Shown in pieces: positions 1-10,334 of a stretch of DNA of 64,000 nt; within the stretch, counting starts at the first letter, position 1; every line of letters begins with the position of its first letter. The stretch lies in assembly GCA_023079485.1 (NCBI GenBank), contig CM041104.1, positions 7,176,864-7,240,863 of the forward strand. The letters are read 5' to 3'. The notes beneath the pieces are model-generated. The model ran no database searches and was not told where the DNA came from. It saw only the letters and a list, made by a program, of their open reading frames with translations. Made by a program: the position numbers and the translations under genes. The DNA is from Archilochus colubris. Taxonomy: Eukaryota > Chordata > Aves > Apodiformes > Trochilidae.

Positions 1-2512
1 ACCTGGCCCTATGAAATTTAGAGCAACCATGGCTTCAAATGGTGACAAATCTAGTACTGAATATGCTCAGCATCTCCCAGACCCTGCTTCTGTTCTTGCC
101 AGCATTAACAGCTCAGCTTTCACAGGTTTCTGGGTGCAAGAAAAGAAATTAAACTTATAAGTAAACTTTAGCTTAGTCCCAGTTCCTGTTCACATTCCTG
201 AGGCTAAACAGATGTTAATATTTTTGATGGATCAAAGCTTGGTGAACATCTGCAGAATGGCCTTTATGGCTTAAGAAAGCTCACTTAAGATGTTACTAGT
301 ATTGATGGCAATTAAACCTTCAATTTTTGTAATATTTATATTCAAGTAGCTTCATGCTTCACATGCTGTAGCTGTCCAGTCTAAACTCAACAGCTGTCTT
401 TGTATTTCTTTTGTAGGCAAGAACTGGGTTGCTCATGAATCTTATGGGAGTTCTACTTCTTAGCTTGGCTATGAACACATGGGCCAAGAGCATCTTCCAG
501 CTGGGGACCTTCCCTGCATGGGCCAACATCCATGCAGAAAATACCACCTCACTCTTGACAGATGTAGAAAATGTCACTTTAAGTGCACTAAATAAAATAT
601 GAACAAAGCCACCCCCGAGGAAGGACTCACTCACTTAGGACTGGATTGGGCACTGGAATCATCAGAGTATGCACAGGAGGCAAGCCGTGTGGCTGCTCAT
701 ACTGTATGAGACCCTCTGGTTTAATTTTATTTTTAGAAATACTGGCCAGTGTTAAAACATCTGTTTGTTATTTTCTTGGAAGATCTTTCTCCACCTTCCA
801 CAGGTACCAGTCAGACTCTCCCAGAGTCCAATCTGTCCTAGGTGGTTGTTAACTGGACAACCCCGTAAGCGCCGAGCATCTTTGGGCAGGTGCCTTTCCC
901 CCCAGAAAAGCTAGAGAGCTTTGCTGCTCCAGCTTCTGATACCCTACCTTGTTTTGGAGAGTAGCCCTGGGAAAAGGGTGGAGACAACTGGATTATTTAC
1001 TTGCAACCCAATATGAGTGAGAGTGTCAGAATCTGGCCGGGGGAAGGCGGCGCGGCGGGTGCTTCTTGCGGGATGTGAAGGATGGGGCCTTGTTGCCATC
1101 TCATGAGTAATTCTCTCGTGGAGGATGAAGGCTGTGTCTTCAGGTTTGTGTGTGAAGGGGTCATTCAGGAGATGTGTTGGTAGAACTTGGTGCACTGCTC
1201 CACGCTTTGGAAACAGGAAGGCAACAGTTTCCAAACACATTTGATGTTTTGAAAACCTGGGGTGGTGATTGCTGCCTGGTTCCTTGCACTGAGTACACAG
1301 ATGGGGCTTGGGACCAAATTAATTTCTGATGTAACTTTGGACATTGGTGGTGTTTCACAGTTGGTGAATGTGGCTGGTCTGAGGTTTGTGAGATTGACTC
1401 ACTCATGAGCAACCAGCTGAGTCACAGGTCAGTAGACAAGTTGCATTGAAATATTATTGACGTTTCTGAAAAATAGGCTTAGATTCTTAACTTTTTTTTT
1501 TTTTTTAAAGTCTGATTGCTTGGGTACTTTCAATGAAAGCATTGCAAATTGTCTGTGATTTTAATCACCCTTTTATCCATTTTTTTTAAAAAAGGATTTT
1601 ATTTTCTGTAAGAATCTAAAATATTTAATTTAAAAGATCAGTCATTGAAATAGATGATTGAATGCTAAAGGATCTGATTCTTGGTTTAGGGAAGGTGAAT
1701 GACTGGATCCCTGTGCTGGGACAGCATCTCTGATGAGATATGATGCCAGGTGGAGCTGGCAAGGCAATGTGACCCAGGGTCACCTGTCCCTGCCCCTGTG
1801 CTGCTGATAAGCCCCTGGGAAGGTGGTAGCTTTCAGGGTGATGCTTGCTGGCCATGGCTGCCCTGGGGCCATGTGGTTGTTGGGGACTCATGGGAGTCCA
1901 ACCAAAACTGCCCAAACCAATTGAATGTGGAACGTTGATCAGTCAAGTTAAAAAAAATAAATCCTTAATGTTCAATGAAATCCTTAATGATTGTGGAAAA
2001 TGCACAATAAAGCACATTTGTTAGCATGTCTCATCATCCTGTTTGCTCTGTAGGTGGAGAGGAGAAAAGCAAAGCCTAAGCCACCCCTCCTCTAGCCTCA
2101 CCCTCCAGGCAGTGGTTCTCCAGCAGGAGCAGGAGGACAGGGATGTTTCCCTCTCAGACAGAGCCAAAATAGAGCCCTGTTAAGCAGGTGAGGAACAGAA
2201 CCAGGAAGGCTCCAGCCCAGTGTCTCAGAGCTGCTGAGCTAAAGATGTGCAGCCCAGCAACCACCTTTGCTGAGGATATCCCATACCACTGTCATGCTTC
2301 CCCAGGACTGCTGGCTGCAGGCTGGGTTTGGGCTCCATCCTTCTGCATGGATGCTCCTTGCCATGCTTTAGCAAAGATGGGATGAATGGGAAGGGGAAAA
2401 TCATTCCCTGCAGTTCCCTTTCCCAGCAGGCTGCCTGTGACTGATGTGGCATCGCTGTCCCACAGCCAGGGAACAGGCTGTGCTGGCATGGCTGAGTGCC
2501 CCAGGAAATGAG

Positions 2513-2552
2513 CCCTGCTGTCCTGCTGTCCTGCTGTCCTGCTGTCCTGCCA
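2513..2552. repeat. 8-bp tandem repeat (TCCTGCTG)n
   Basis: Five consecutive units: the first (CCCTGCTG) and last (TCCTGCCA) are imperfect and the middle three are exact TCCTGCTG. A short minisatellite-like tract in non-coding DNA. Confidence 0.85.
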
Positions 2553-2801
2553 TGGCTAGGGCTACTCCTGCAGGGTATCAAAGTTGGTCATGGAACAGAG
2601 CTGCCTCTGTCTCTGCAGCCCGGAGGACAGGCAGCAAGGGGCTTTGGATCATCTATTTCCAGGGCTTGAAGGGTAACATCCAGTCCAACTTCATTGCAAA
2701 GAGCTGCAGATTTACTTATGGTCTCAGCTCTGGCTCATCCTACTTGAATCCAGGAGGAAGGTTTCACTTGTTTGGACATAAAAGCAGAACTGAGATCACA
2801 A

Positions 2802-2812
2802 GGGGGGGGGGG
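2802..2812. repeat. G11 homopolymer
   Basis: Eleven consecutive G bases, flanked by CACAA on the left and TTTG on the right. Likely to be length-polymorphic or prone to sequencing error. Confidence 0.9.
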
Positions 2813-2911
2813 TTTGTAGAAATCTCTAAAACTCACTCCCAGCATCCTGGAGTGTCAAAGAGCAGAAGGTGTTGTACAAATGCAGCCAGGGAAGGTTTGG
2901 TATCTCTGTGT

Positions 2912-3005
2912 GGACATGAGAGACTGAGGCAGAGAGGGGACCAGTGACTTGCACAAGGCCACACAGCTGGGAAAGGTGGGAGGAGCACCCTTAAACCTCT
3001 ACTTT
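2912..3005 (-). mobile_element. Old MIR-like (CORE-SINE type) fragment
   Basis: The plus strand reads GAGACTGAGGCAGAGAGG, then a GTGACTTGCACAAGG block, then CCACACAGCTGG. This is the reverse complement of the conserved centre of MIR-type amniote SINEs. It is diverged, has no clear ends and shows no target-site duplication. The family call is from memory of the consensus, so a repeat-library search should settle it. Confidence 0.55.
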
Positions 3006-4914
3006 AGTCAAAGACCTGGCTTCTGCCAGCTCTATCAGCAGCCTCTGTTTCCCAGGGTTCTGGTTTAAGGCATGTGGACAACAGCATTACCTAATTCTGC
3101 TTTTTCATACCCAGGCATCTGAGACAGCAAGGCTAGCCTGGCAAACTTGATTTTAATTTTTTTTTTTTTTTAACAGATTTTAAGATTTAGTATTCCTGGG
3201 GTTCAAGGGTGAACTGGCTTGCATGAGTAATTTCTAAATCCATTTGCTGCTGCTAGTACTAAAATTTACTAAAATCAGCTTTTTATGGTAAATCAACCCT
3301 GTTATTGTTGAAAGGGTCTGTGATGTGAGCAGAGATATGAAAATTCCCAGGAAAGGGCACTACAAATATTGTATTAACCTTCTGTAACTTTAACTGTTGT
3401 TTTAAAGGAACTCTGCCTGCCTATGCACCGTTTCTCTGGGAATGCAAAAAACCAACAACGGTCACCAAAGCCATTCACATTTGCAGCCTGCTTCTGAATT
3501 TTAATTAACAGGAAATGCCACTCATGCATTGAAATTCAACATCCAGAATATCTCTGCTTTACTCCTTTGATGTTCCCCGTCCAATTCAGGACCAAGATCC
3601 ACATGTTCTCCTGAGACGCTTGGAGGAAAATCATCCTGGTTTATTTACAGTAGGAAAACGTTTTTGTGTTGTAGTTTTTATCCCAGAAGCATTCAAGTTG
3701 CTTTCCAAGCTGCTCACACAGAGGAGCTGCTACACGGAGCTTTCCAGGGGTGAGTAATTCTGGGGCTGTGCTCAGCCTGTTTACACCATGCAGTGATGCT
3801 GGAAGTTCAGGAGAGAAAGGGAAAGATTCCTGAAGCACACCAGAAGTTGGAATGATAGGAAAAACTCAGCTACTGACTGTGAGGTAGCCTGGGATCCCCT
3901 ATTGCATTTGGCAGTCACTGAAAAGATGTTGCTGGGATTTTCCTATATTTCTATAGTGGAAATCCAGGAAGATGTGATCTGGCTCTTTATGACCATAAGT
4001 TGTTCATTTGCATGTGATTTTAACAAGGAAAAAAGTCACCACTAATGGGTTCATCTTTCCCACACTCAATTTTTTGAACTGGCAGAATAACGTGATATAG
4101 AGGTGCTGATGGTACTGCCATGGAGAAACATCTTCAGCCTTAAATCATCTTATTTTTAGCCCTCAGTTCATCATCTTCACCCAGTCATTTTCTTAAGCTG
4201 TGTAGTTCCTGTACCTCCTGCTCTCGCTGTGACAGAGCTGCCCCCTTGCCCTGCACGCCCTCCCGTCACTGTCACCACCACGGGCTCACCCTGTCACTAC
4301 AGGAGGAACTCTTAGGTCACTTGGCCAGAAGCTCCTGTTAGGGCTGAGACCTCCTGAGACCTGCTCTGGCAGCCTACAAAGCCCACATGGATTTAAAATC
4401 TCTGCCCGTGGGGGGTGGAAGCTCAGTCCCTCCCCCTAATCCAGAAGGAAATCCAGGCTGCCCTTCCAAGCTGCGATGCAAGCAAAACCCCTCTGCTGTT
4501 TTACAGCTCCAGCCAGATTGTTGCTCGTTGTTGTGTTTAAAAAGGCTGAATCAGGTATGAAAGAGAAAAAAATGTCAGAGCTTGAGTTCCGTAGGAGTTT
4601 GATAAGAAAGCAAAGCCCCGTGACACCACCCGGGAGCTGGGCCACAAGGTCCCCGGTGACAAGGTGAGAAAAGGCACTTTGGAGCATCCCGAAGGGACAC
4701 AGCATCCGCTCCCCAGCTTCCCGTGCCTCCTGCACTGTCGTGAAACTCTCCCACCCGTGGCCTCCTTGAGTTTCTGAGCTGAAAGGAGCACGGACCTCCA
4801 GGACCTTTAGCAGAATGTCACCACAAGGTGTCACAGTCGCCTCGCTGAGCTGCGCTGTCTCGCCCGGCTCCCCCCTCTCTTCTCTGTGTCAGGCACACAC
4901 AGCTCATCCACTTT

Positions 4915-4956
4915 TTAAAATTTTGTTTGTTTGATTGTTTGTTTTGTTTGTTTCTG
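4915..4956. repeat. TTTG-rich simple repeat
   Basis: Imperfect run of GTTT/TTTG units following an A/T-rich stretch. Low-complexity DNA with no other signal. Confidence 0.7.
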
Positions 4957-7930
4957 ACAAAGCGAGCTTGTTCACTGTGTCCCGGGGAAAGCCGGGCATT
5001 GATGGTTCCAGCTCAGTTAGAGGTCATCAGTTTGGGGAATAAAAAAGAAGATATCTTACATTTAGAATAGTCCAGCCTGCAGAGATGAATTTTGAGTTGA
5101 GCTATAGAAAAAATCTAGGTTTGACTTTGCATCCAACCACTTCTTGTTACTGCCTGGACTCAGTGGTCAAGCCCCACAGACTTCAGCTCCCCTTTGCTCA
5201 GTGATGCAGGAGGCTCAGAGAACACTCATTGCTCTGTTGTGGACTTGAGAGTCTTTTATTTCTTTATTGGTAACTATTTTTGTGGCCCAGAAAGCTATTT
5301 GTCTAGCCTGGGTGAGGTGCTGGGGGCTGATGAAGTCAGTCAGCTCACAAATACAGTGAGAAAGAAGTTTATGCTCAGAACTGCAACTGAGGAGAATCTG
5401 ATGAGTTTTTCAGAACACAGCTATGGGCCTCTTGGGGTGGCCCTTTGTAGTCTGCAAGTGGAATTCAGGACCTAATTCAGGGCCTGGGCAAGCAATTGCT
5501 GTGGATGATTCAAACAAATAGCACTTTCTCTCCTGCCCGCCTGGCTGGTGCCACAACCCGGCTGGAGCCAGGCAGAGTTCCTCACTCCCCAGCACCATGG
5601 GGGAAGCTTTGCTCTACCAACCATGTGGGGAAAAAGGAAAACTCCATCCACAAAGCCGGGTTGTTGAGTGGAGCAGGAAGGACCTTGTGTGGTGCCTGCA
5701 GGAAGGGATTTCCTCTGCTGGCTTCTGCTCATCAGTGCTGATGCTCCAGGGCCAGCTGCTGCCATGGGGTCGGGCTGTGTCCCCCAGCAGGTGCTGCTCT
5801 GTCCCAGGGGGTGGCCGGGACAGGACTGACCTCCAGCCCTTTGCCCTCTCCACCCCTGAGGAGCATGAGAAGCTCCTGGGCTCCAGTGGTTCCCACCCAG
5901 CAGGAGAGCTGAGCCCAGCTTGATGTGGGAGAAGAGGTCCCTATAAGGACTGGGCTGGATGAACTCTGTCACTTTTGCCCATACGTGGTGGCTTAGTGTG
6001 AGAGCATCTGGTAAAGGGGTGGGTTTTGGGGGGTGCCAGGGAAGGATCCTATACCCAGGAGCTCAGTGCAAGGGGGAGAGTAGTGGTCATACACATTTCT
6101 TGTGTGCCAGCTGGTCAGAGGAGGGGAGATTCTTCTTTAGAAATGTGAGGAGCAAACACAACAGTCTGGTCCTTGGCTCCTGGGCGAGGGGTTTGGTGGC
6201 TGGAGCTCTGTGCCCTGAACACTTCGGAGGTCAGGAAAGTTTGTCCCACTGGGGGACTTCATCTCCTGGCCTGTACGTCTTGGAACTTCTCCTGCCTGTG
6301 TGGTAGGGTTTTCTTTGCAGGTTATAATGAATTGGGAAAGGTTCAGGTTTGAAGCTTCATCTTCCTCTGCTAGGACTATGAGATGAGTCCTTAAACGGTT
6401 TGTGAGCCCAGCACAGGAGTTCATGATTTCAGCAGGGAGCAGCAGCCTGCCAGATGAGATGAACAACTACCTGCACATGGTTTGCTGGATCCTACCATGG
6501 CCCTTGTGCCATGACTAATTCTGAAAGAGGAAAAGCTCCCCTTCTCTCTGAGAGAAATCCCAATCTTCTGTTCACTGATGGGCAGTGAGAGGAGAAGTCA
6601 GCTGGGGTGAGACAGCTGATTTCCCAGCAAGGGTTGGTGACACCCCATGCTCCATGTGATGCTTGTTCCATCTTCATCAGTCCATATGGCATTGACTCAT
6701 TTTTTTTTCAGCTATGTGTCATGAAGTTAAGTCTTCTCTGACATAACAGTAAGATCAGAAGTCTAAAGCCCAAGCAGTGCTGTGTGTCCCAGCTCTGTCC
6801 TCCAGTAGGGTTATTTCCTGGGCTTCAAACACCAGGTTTGCCCACTCACTTCAGGAACTGCTAGCATTGATAATCTGAATTGCCTTAAAACATTTTTTTC
6901 CTTTCTTTCCTTTTTTTTGAGTGTTGTCTCCTTCTATCCTGAAGCTCCCAGGACCTGCAGCCAGGATCCTCTCTCAGAGCAAGAAGGGACTGGAATATGG
7001 AGAGGTTTCGAGCAAGAGTGGGACACCTCTCTGCCACTGGGTATGTAGATGCTCTAATACCTGTCCTCTCCTCTGTTTTGACAGCTGTAGAATGATCTTT
7101 TTCCACTGAAAAACCTCCTTTGGTAATCAAAATCCTCCCTCAAAAGCTAACTGAGGTTGCTGTTGGGTGGGGGAAGACAGGGATTGCCTGGCTGGGTATA
7201 ACACTGGGGGGAGGCTCCTTCTCCCCACCAGGTTTTCTGGTCTCTGGAGGGTCACTCCAGATGTGAGGCCTGAGAATTTATATTTCTTCCCAAACATTTG
7301 TTCTCATTAGATATTTAAAGAGCTTTATGGATAATACATCCTGTCTGCAGTGGCCAAATGCTTGTCCCTGAGGATTTCCTCTGGCACTGGAGCTTCAGTG
7401 TTGAACCTGTTTTTTCTGATCAATTCTGTATATGTCACTTTTAAACCTGCATATTTTTTGTTTGGTCTCCTCTTAAAAGGCACTGAGAGCAGAGACTGCC
7501 ACTCAGCTGTCTCTTATCCATCAAATACCTTGTGATTACAGAGCTGGTCTAATGATTTCTACAGCAGCCAGGAGCCTTCTTCAGCAGCCTCTAAATAACC
7601 TCTAAAGCACTGCTAAAGAGTTGACCCCTCTGAATGACTTCATTATTATTTTTGGAGCATAATATAATGTTTTCCTGTGCTTGCGTAAGAAAAAGAGCAG
7701 CCTCATTGTACTTGGCATTTGAGCTTTCAAGAAATAGCTTGAACTTCACTATCCTGTGTGCTTCCAGGGAAGATCTCAGTCCCAGCTACTCAGGTTAGCA
7801 AAGGGTGAGACCAGAGGCACTCAGAGCAGGGCATTATGAAGACTCATGAATGATCATCTTGAGAAATCCACTTAATCAGTGCCTTGCTGTGCTTTCTTTG
7901 CTAACACCCAGCTACTTGTTCTTTGCACAG

Positions 7931-8975
7931 AAGGAGAGCCCGTGTCTACTGTGAAGACTTTCTGTTCCCAAAGGTGCTCAGAACAGCAGCAGATCTGTGG
8001 TTGGTTTACTCCAAACCTGTCCCAGCAAACAGCAGGGAGCTGTGGACCTTGTTCCTGCAGTGTTCCTGTGTGACAGCAGTGATAGGAAGCCTCTTCTACA
8101 ACTGGATGTTTGCTTCCCTGGAGTACTCCTGGCATTTCTCTGTTGGAATGGCCACCTCCTTCTGTCTGCTCCTCCTCCTGACCCTTTTCTTGGTACATCC
8201 TGCCCGTTGTGTCTTCACTCTGATCATGCCAACGCTGGGTACCAAACAAGGCCGGAAGCTTCTCTTGTCAACTTGCATCATGATAGCAGTGGTTAACTTG
8301 ACACCCAACATCATAAGCAACATTAAAACCATCCTGCAGGTGATTAAGTGCATCTGCAAGAATTCCTCTGAGAGTCTTTTGAACTCCACTGCTCTGTTAA
8401 ATACAGGTTCCCGGGAGTTTGGGGATGTCATTCAGGAAAATGTTCATTCCATTGTTATTTATAAGCCTATGAATGGACCTTTCCGGTTTTCAATGCTTAA
8501 CAACAGCTCCTTGATATACCAACAAATGCACCTTGCTGGTGAGAAAATAAGGAAGGATTTTATGGATATTGAGGCACTGGTCAAAGACTCTGTAAGTGTA
8601 GGCAACAAGCTGGTTGCTGGCTTCTCCATGCTCTATCTCTGCTTTGAGTCCACCTATTATTTGAAAAATTATCTCACCAACATCCGCTTTGACAATTTTT
8701 ACATCACCAAGAAGCTGGAGCGTTTAGCTGTGGACAGAAAAGCAGCTCATCTACTGGTGGGCTCATCCAAAAACCTCATTCGACCGACAGGCTTGAAGTT
8801 ATCCCGGGAAGAAATGCTGCTGTGCCTCGTGCAAGCCATGCTCCTCACTGTGGCCCTGCTGCTGCTGCTGCTGCTGGTGGCAATGGAGCACTTTGTGTTC
8901 AGCCTGGCTGACACTGCAGTGAGGAAGGCAGCTCAGTTCTCTGTGGTGCTCGTCACCCTGGGCATCAAATACAGT
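7931..8975 (+). CDS. OCSTAMP: OCSTAMP, large internal coding exon (osteoclast stimulatory transmembrane protein)
   Basis: Encodes about 348 residues of a DC-STAMP/OC-STAMP family multi-pass membrane protein. Members act at the surface of osteoclast precursors and macrophages and are needed for cell-cell fusion into multinucleated cells. The exon follows an acceptor (TTTGCACAG) and ends in phase 0 after AAA-TAC-AGT at a GTAGGT donor. Five hydrophobic segments are visible: one after PVPANSRELW, one before VHPARC, one after GRKLLLS, one before the YLTNIRFDNFY motif, and one with a seven-leucine run. The motifs TLGTKQGRKLLLS, SSESLLNST and IRFDNFYITKKLERLA match OCSTAMP better than DCSTAMP. Several N-glycosylation sequons (NSS, NST) lie in the large loop between the third and fourth segments. 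The first base finishes a split codon, so an upstream exon with the start codon is required; I could not place it. The chromosomal setting (JPH2 nearby) also favours OCSTAMP. Confidence 0.9.
8856..8876 (+). repeat. OCSTAMP: (CTG)7 encoding a leucine run in OCSTAMP
   Basis: Seven in-frame CTG codons inside the fifth hydrophobic segment. A coding trinucleotide repeat that could vary in length without breaking the frame. Confidence 0.9.
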
Positions 8976-9030
8976 GTAGGTGCTGCTTCCCTCTGCTCCC
9001 CTGTAGGTGCTGCTTCCCTCTTCCTCCCCT
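8976..9030 (+). repeat. OCSTAMP: Tandem duplication of the OCSTAMP splice donor
   Basis: Two adjacent copies, 8976-9002 (27 bp) and 9003-9030 (28 bp), each starting GTAGGTGCTGCTTCCCTC and ending in a C-rich stretch. The first copy is the donor that gives the family-like protein. The second supplies an identical GTAGGT exactly 27 bases downstream, in frame. Confidence 0.9.
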
Positions 9031-9901
9031 GCCCCCTGGGCATCACACGGTCAGGGGTGGTGGGGACTTTGCAGCCCTGGTGACACCATCCTCACTTCCC
9101 TCCCCAGCTGCCAGCTGGATGTGCCATGTAACAGATTTAGTCGGGGAGGAGGTAAAGCCACAACCTCAGCTGCTCCTTCCAGTGCATCAAATAGCAGCGT
9201 GTACCTGACCCGGATTGCAGCCCCTGGCCAGCAGGCATCCCTGTGTCACCAGGTCCCTTCCCTAGGCAGGGTGGAGGAACAAGCTCCTTGTGGCACCATT
9301 TTCCAGCCACAGAGAGGGGACAAGCACAAAAGGGGAGGTAGGGAATGAGTTTCTCAGCTGTGAGGATGTCTCTTTGCCTTGTTACATTGGCTGCTCTTTA
9401 AAGAGGAAGCCCTGCTCACTGGCTCTGTTGTGCAAACCTCACAAACCTCCCTGGTTTCTATCTGTTTTAATGCCCTTTATCTGCACTACCTCTGGTTTAG
9501 TGTTTTAGCTTTCCTCTTTACCAGGCAGTCTGCCGTCCTCCCCAGCCTGGGGCTGCTTAGCACAGACACTTGCTTCACAGTAGAATAATCAGGGCTTGGA
9601 AAAAATCTCTGATATTCAAATATGGTGCCACTAAAACTGTTGCCTATATTATGTTTTTCATGATAAATCTCAAGCAGCAAATAGCTGTTATGATCTCTGT
9701 AACAGCAGAGACAGGTAGGACTGGGTTTAGCCATGTGAAGTGACCAGCACCTACACATCATGCTCTTATTCTCACTCAGCACCTCAATGCCCCCCAACAA
9801 GCTGAAGCTGTGATTACACCCCCCAGGCTGATGGTTTGGTAGTAACCAGTTGATTTTGGTTTGTTCAGACCTCACTTACATTTTACCTTCCTTTATTCCA
9901 G
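8976..9901 (+). other. OCSTAMP: OCSTAMP intron between the two visible coding exons
   Basis: GTAGGT donor at 8976 and TTTATTCCAG acceptor ending at 9901, both phase 0. The frame remains open from the upstream exon to a stop near 9081, so unspliced reading would add a short unrelated tail. Apart from the donor duplication I see nothing else in it. Confidence 0.85.
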
Positions 9902-10237
9902 GCTAAAATAAAGATCATGCCCGTTTTGGAAATTTTCCAGCTTTCTTTTGATGTACCACTTCAGGACTTTGAAAGAAGGTACCACCATTACCTGAACTTC
10001 AGCTCTGCCCACTGTGGGATCAGCCCCCCAACACCTCCCAACCCTTCTGTGCTGCTCATCTTGGGGCTGCTCTTCTGCATCCTTTACACCACTGTGCTCC
10101 TGCAGACCTATGCCCACCGCCTCTCCAGGAACATTGCAGGCTCCTTCTTTGAGAGCTGGGAGGAGAAGCGAGCACTTTATCTCTACAAGAAGCTGTCCAG
10201 GAAGCACAAGGAGGAGCAAGACTGTGTGAGAAACTAA
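9902..10237 (+). CDS. OCSTAMP: OCSTAMP, last coding exon
   Basis: Encodes 111 residues plus TAA at 10235-10237. It opens AKIKIMPVLEIFQLSF in phase 0, joining directly to KYS of the previous exon. A final hydrophobic segment (SVLLILGLLFCILYTTVLL) is followed by the family's C-terminal signature, with a basic/aromatic stretch around RNIAGSFFESWEEKRALYLYKKL. Both DC-STAMP and OC-STAMP end their conserved domain with this kind of helix. The protein stops about 25 residues after it, whereas the human protein as I recall carries a longer variable tail, so the bird product is shorter at the C terminus. With the preceding exon, 459 residues are seen; only a short N-terminal piece should be missing. 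Confidence 0.9.
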   Translation, partial: AKIKIMPVLEIFQLSFDVPLQDFERRYHHYLNFSSAHCGISPPTPPNPSVLLILGLLFCILYTTVLLQTYAHRLSRNIAGSFFESWEEKRALYLYKKLSRKHKEEQDCVRN

Positions 10238-10284
10238 GGGTACTTTTGGAAGTGCAAGGGATGCCTGAGAGCTGTGGCACTGGC

Positions 10285-10334
10285 TGGGAATTCTTAAAGA
10301 TCTTTTCCAACCCAAACAATTCTATGGTTCTTAT
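10285..10334 (+). mobile_element. CR1 LINE 3'-tail fragment
   Basis: Contains the typical CR1 ending: a degenerate TTAAAGATCTTTTCCAACCC followed by AAACAATTCTATGGTTC. The copy is heavily 5' truncated and lies about 50 bases after the OCSTAMP stop codon, so it is probably part of the 3' UTR. Confidence 0.75.

Larger units (their letters stand above)
1..7930. other. Flanking/intronic DNA upstream of OCSTAMP, no recognised exon
   Basis: No open frame here resembles a protein I know; those present are short and lack credible splice context. Contents I can support are an MIR-like SINE near 2912-3005, an 8-bp tandem repeat at 2513-2552, an 11-base G run at 2802-2812 and T-rich tracts. The unplaced first coding exon and promoter of OCSTAMP probably lie in this stretch, because the exon starting at 7931 begins inside a codon and is preceded by an in-frame stop at 7902-7904. 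Confidence 0.55.
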
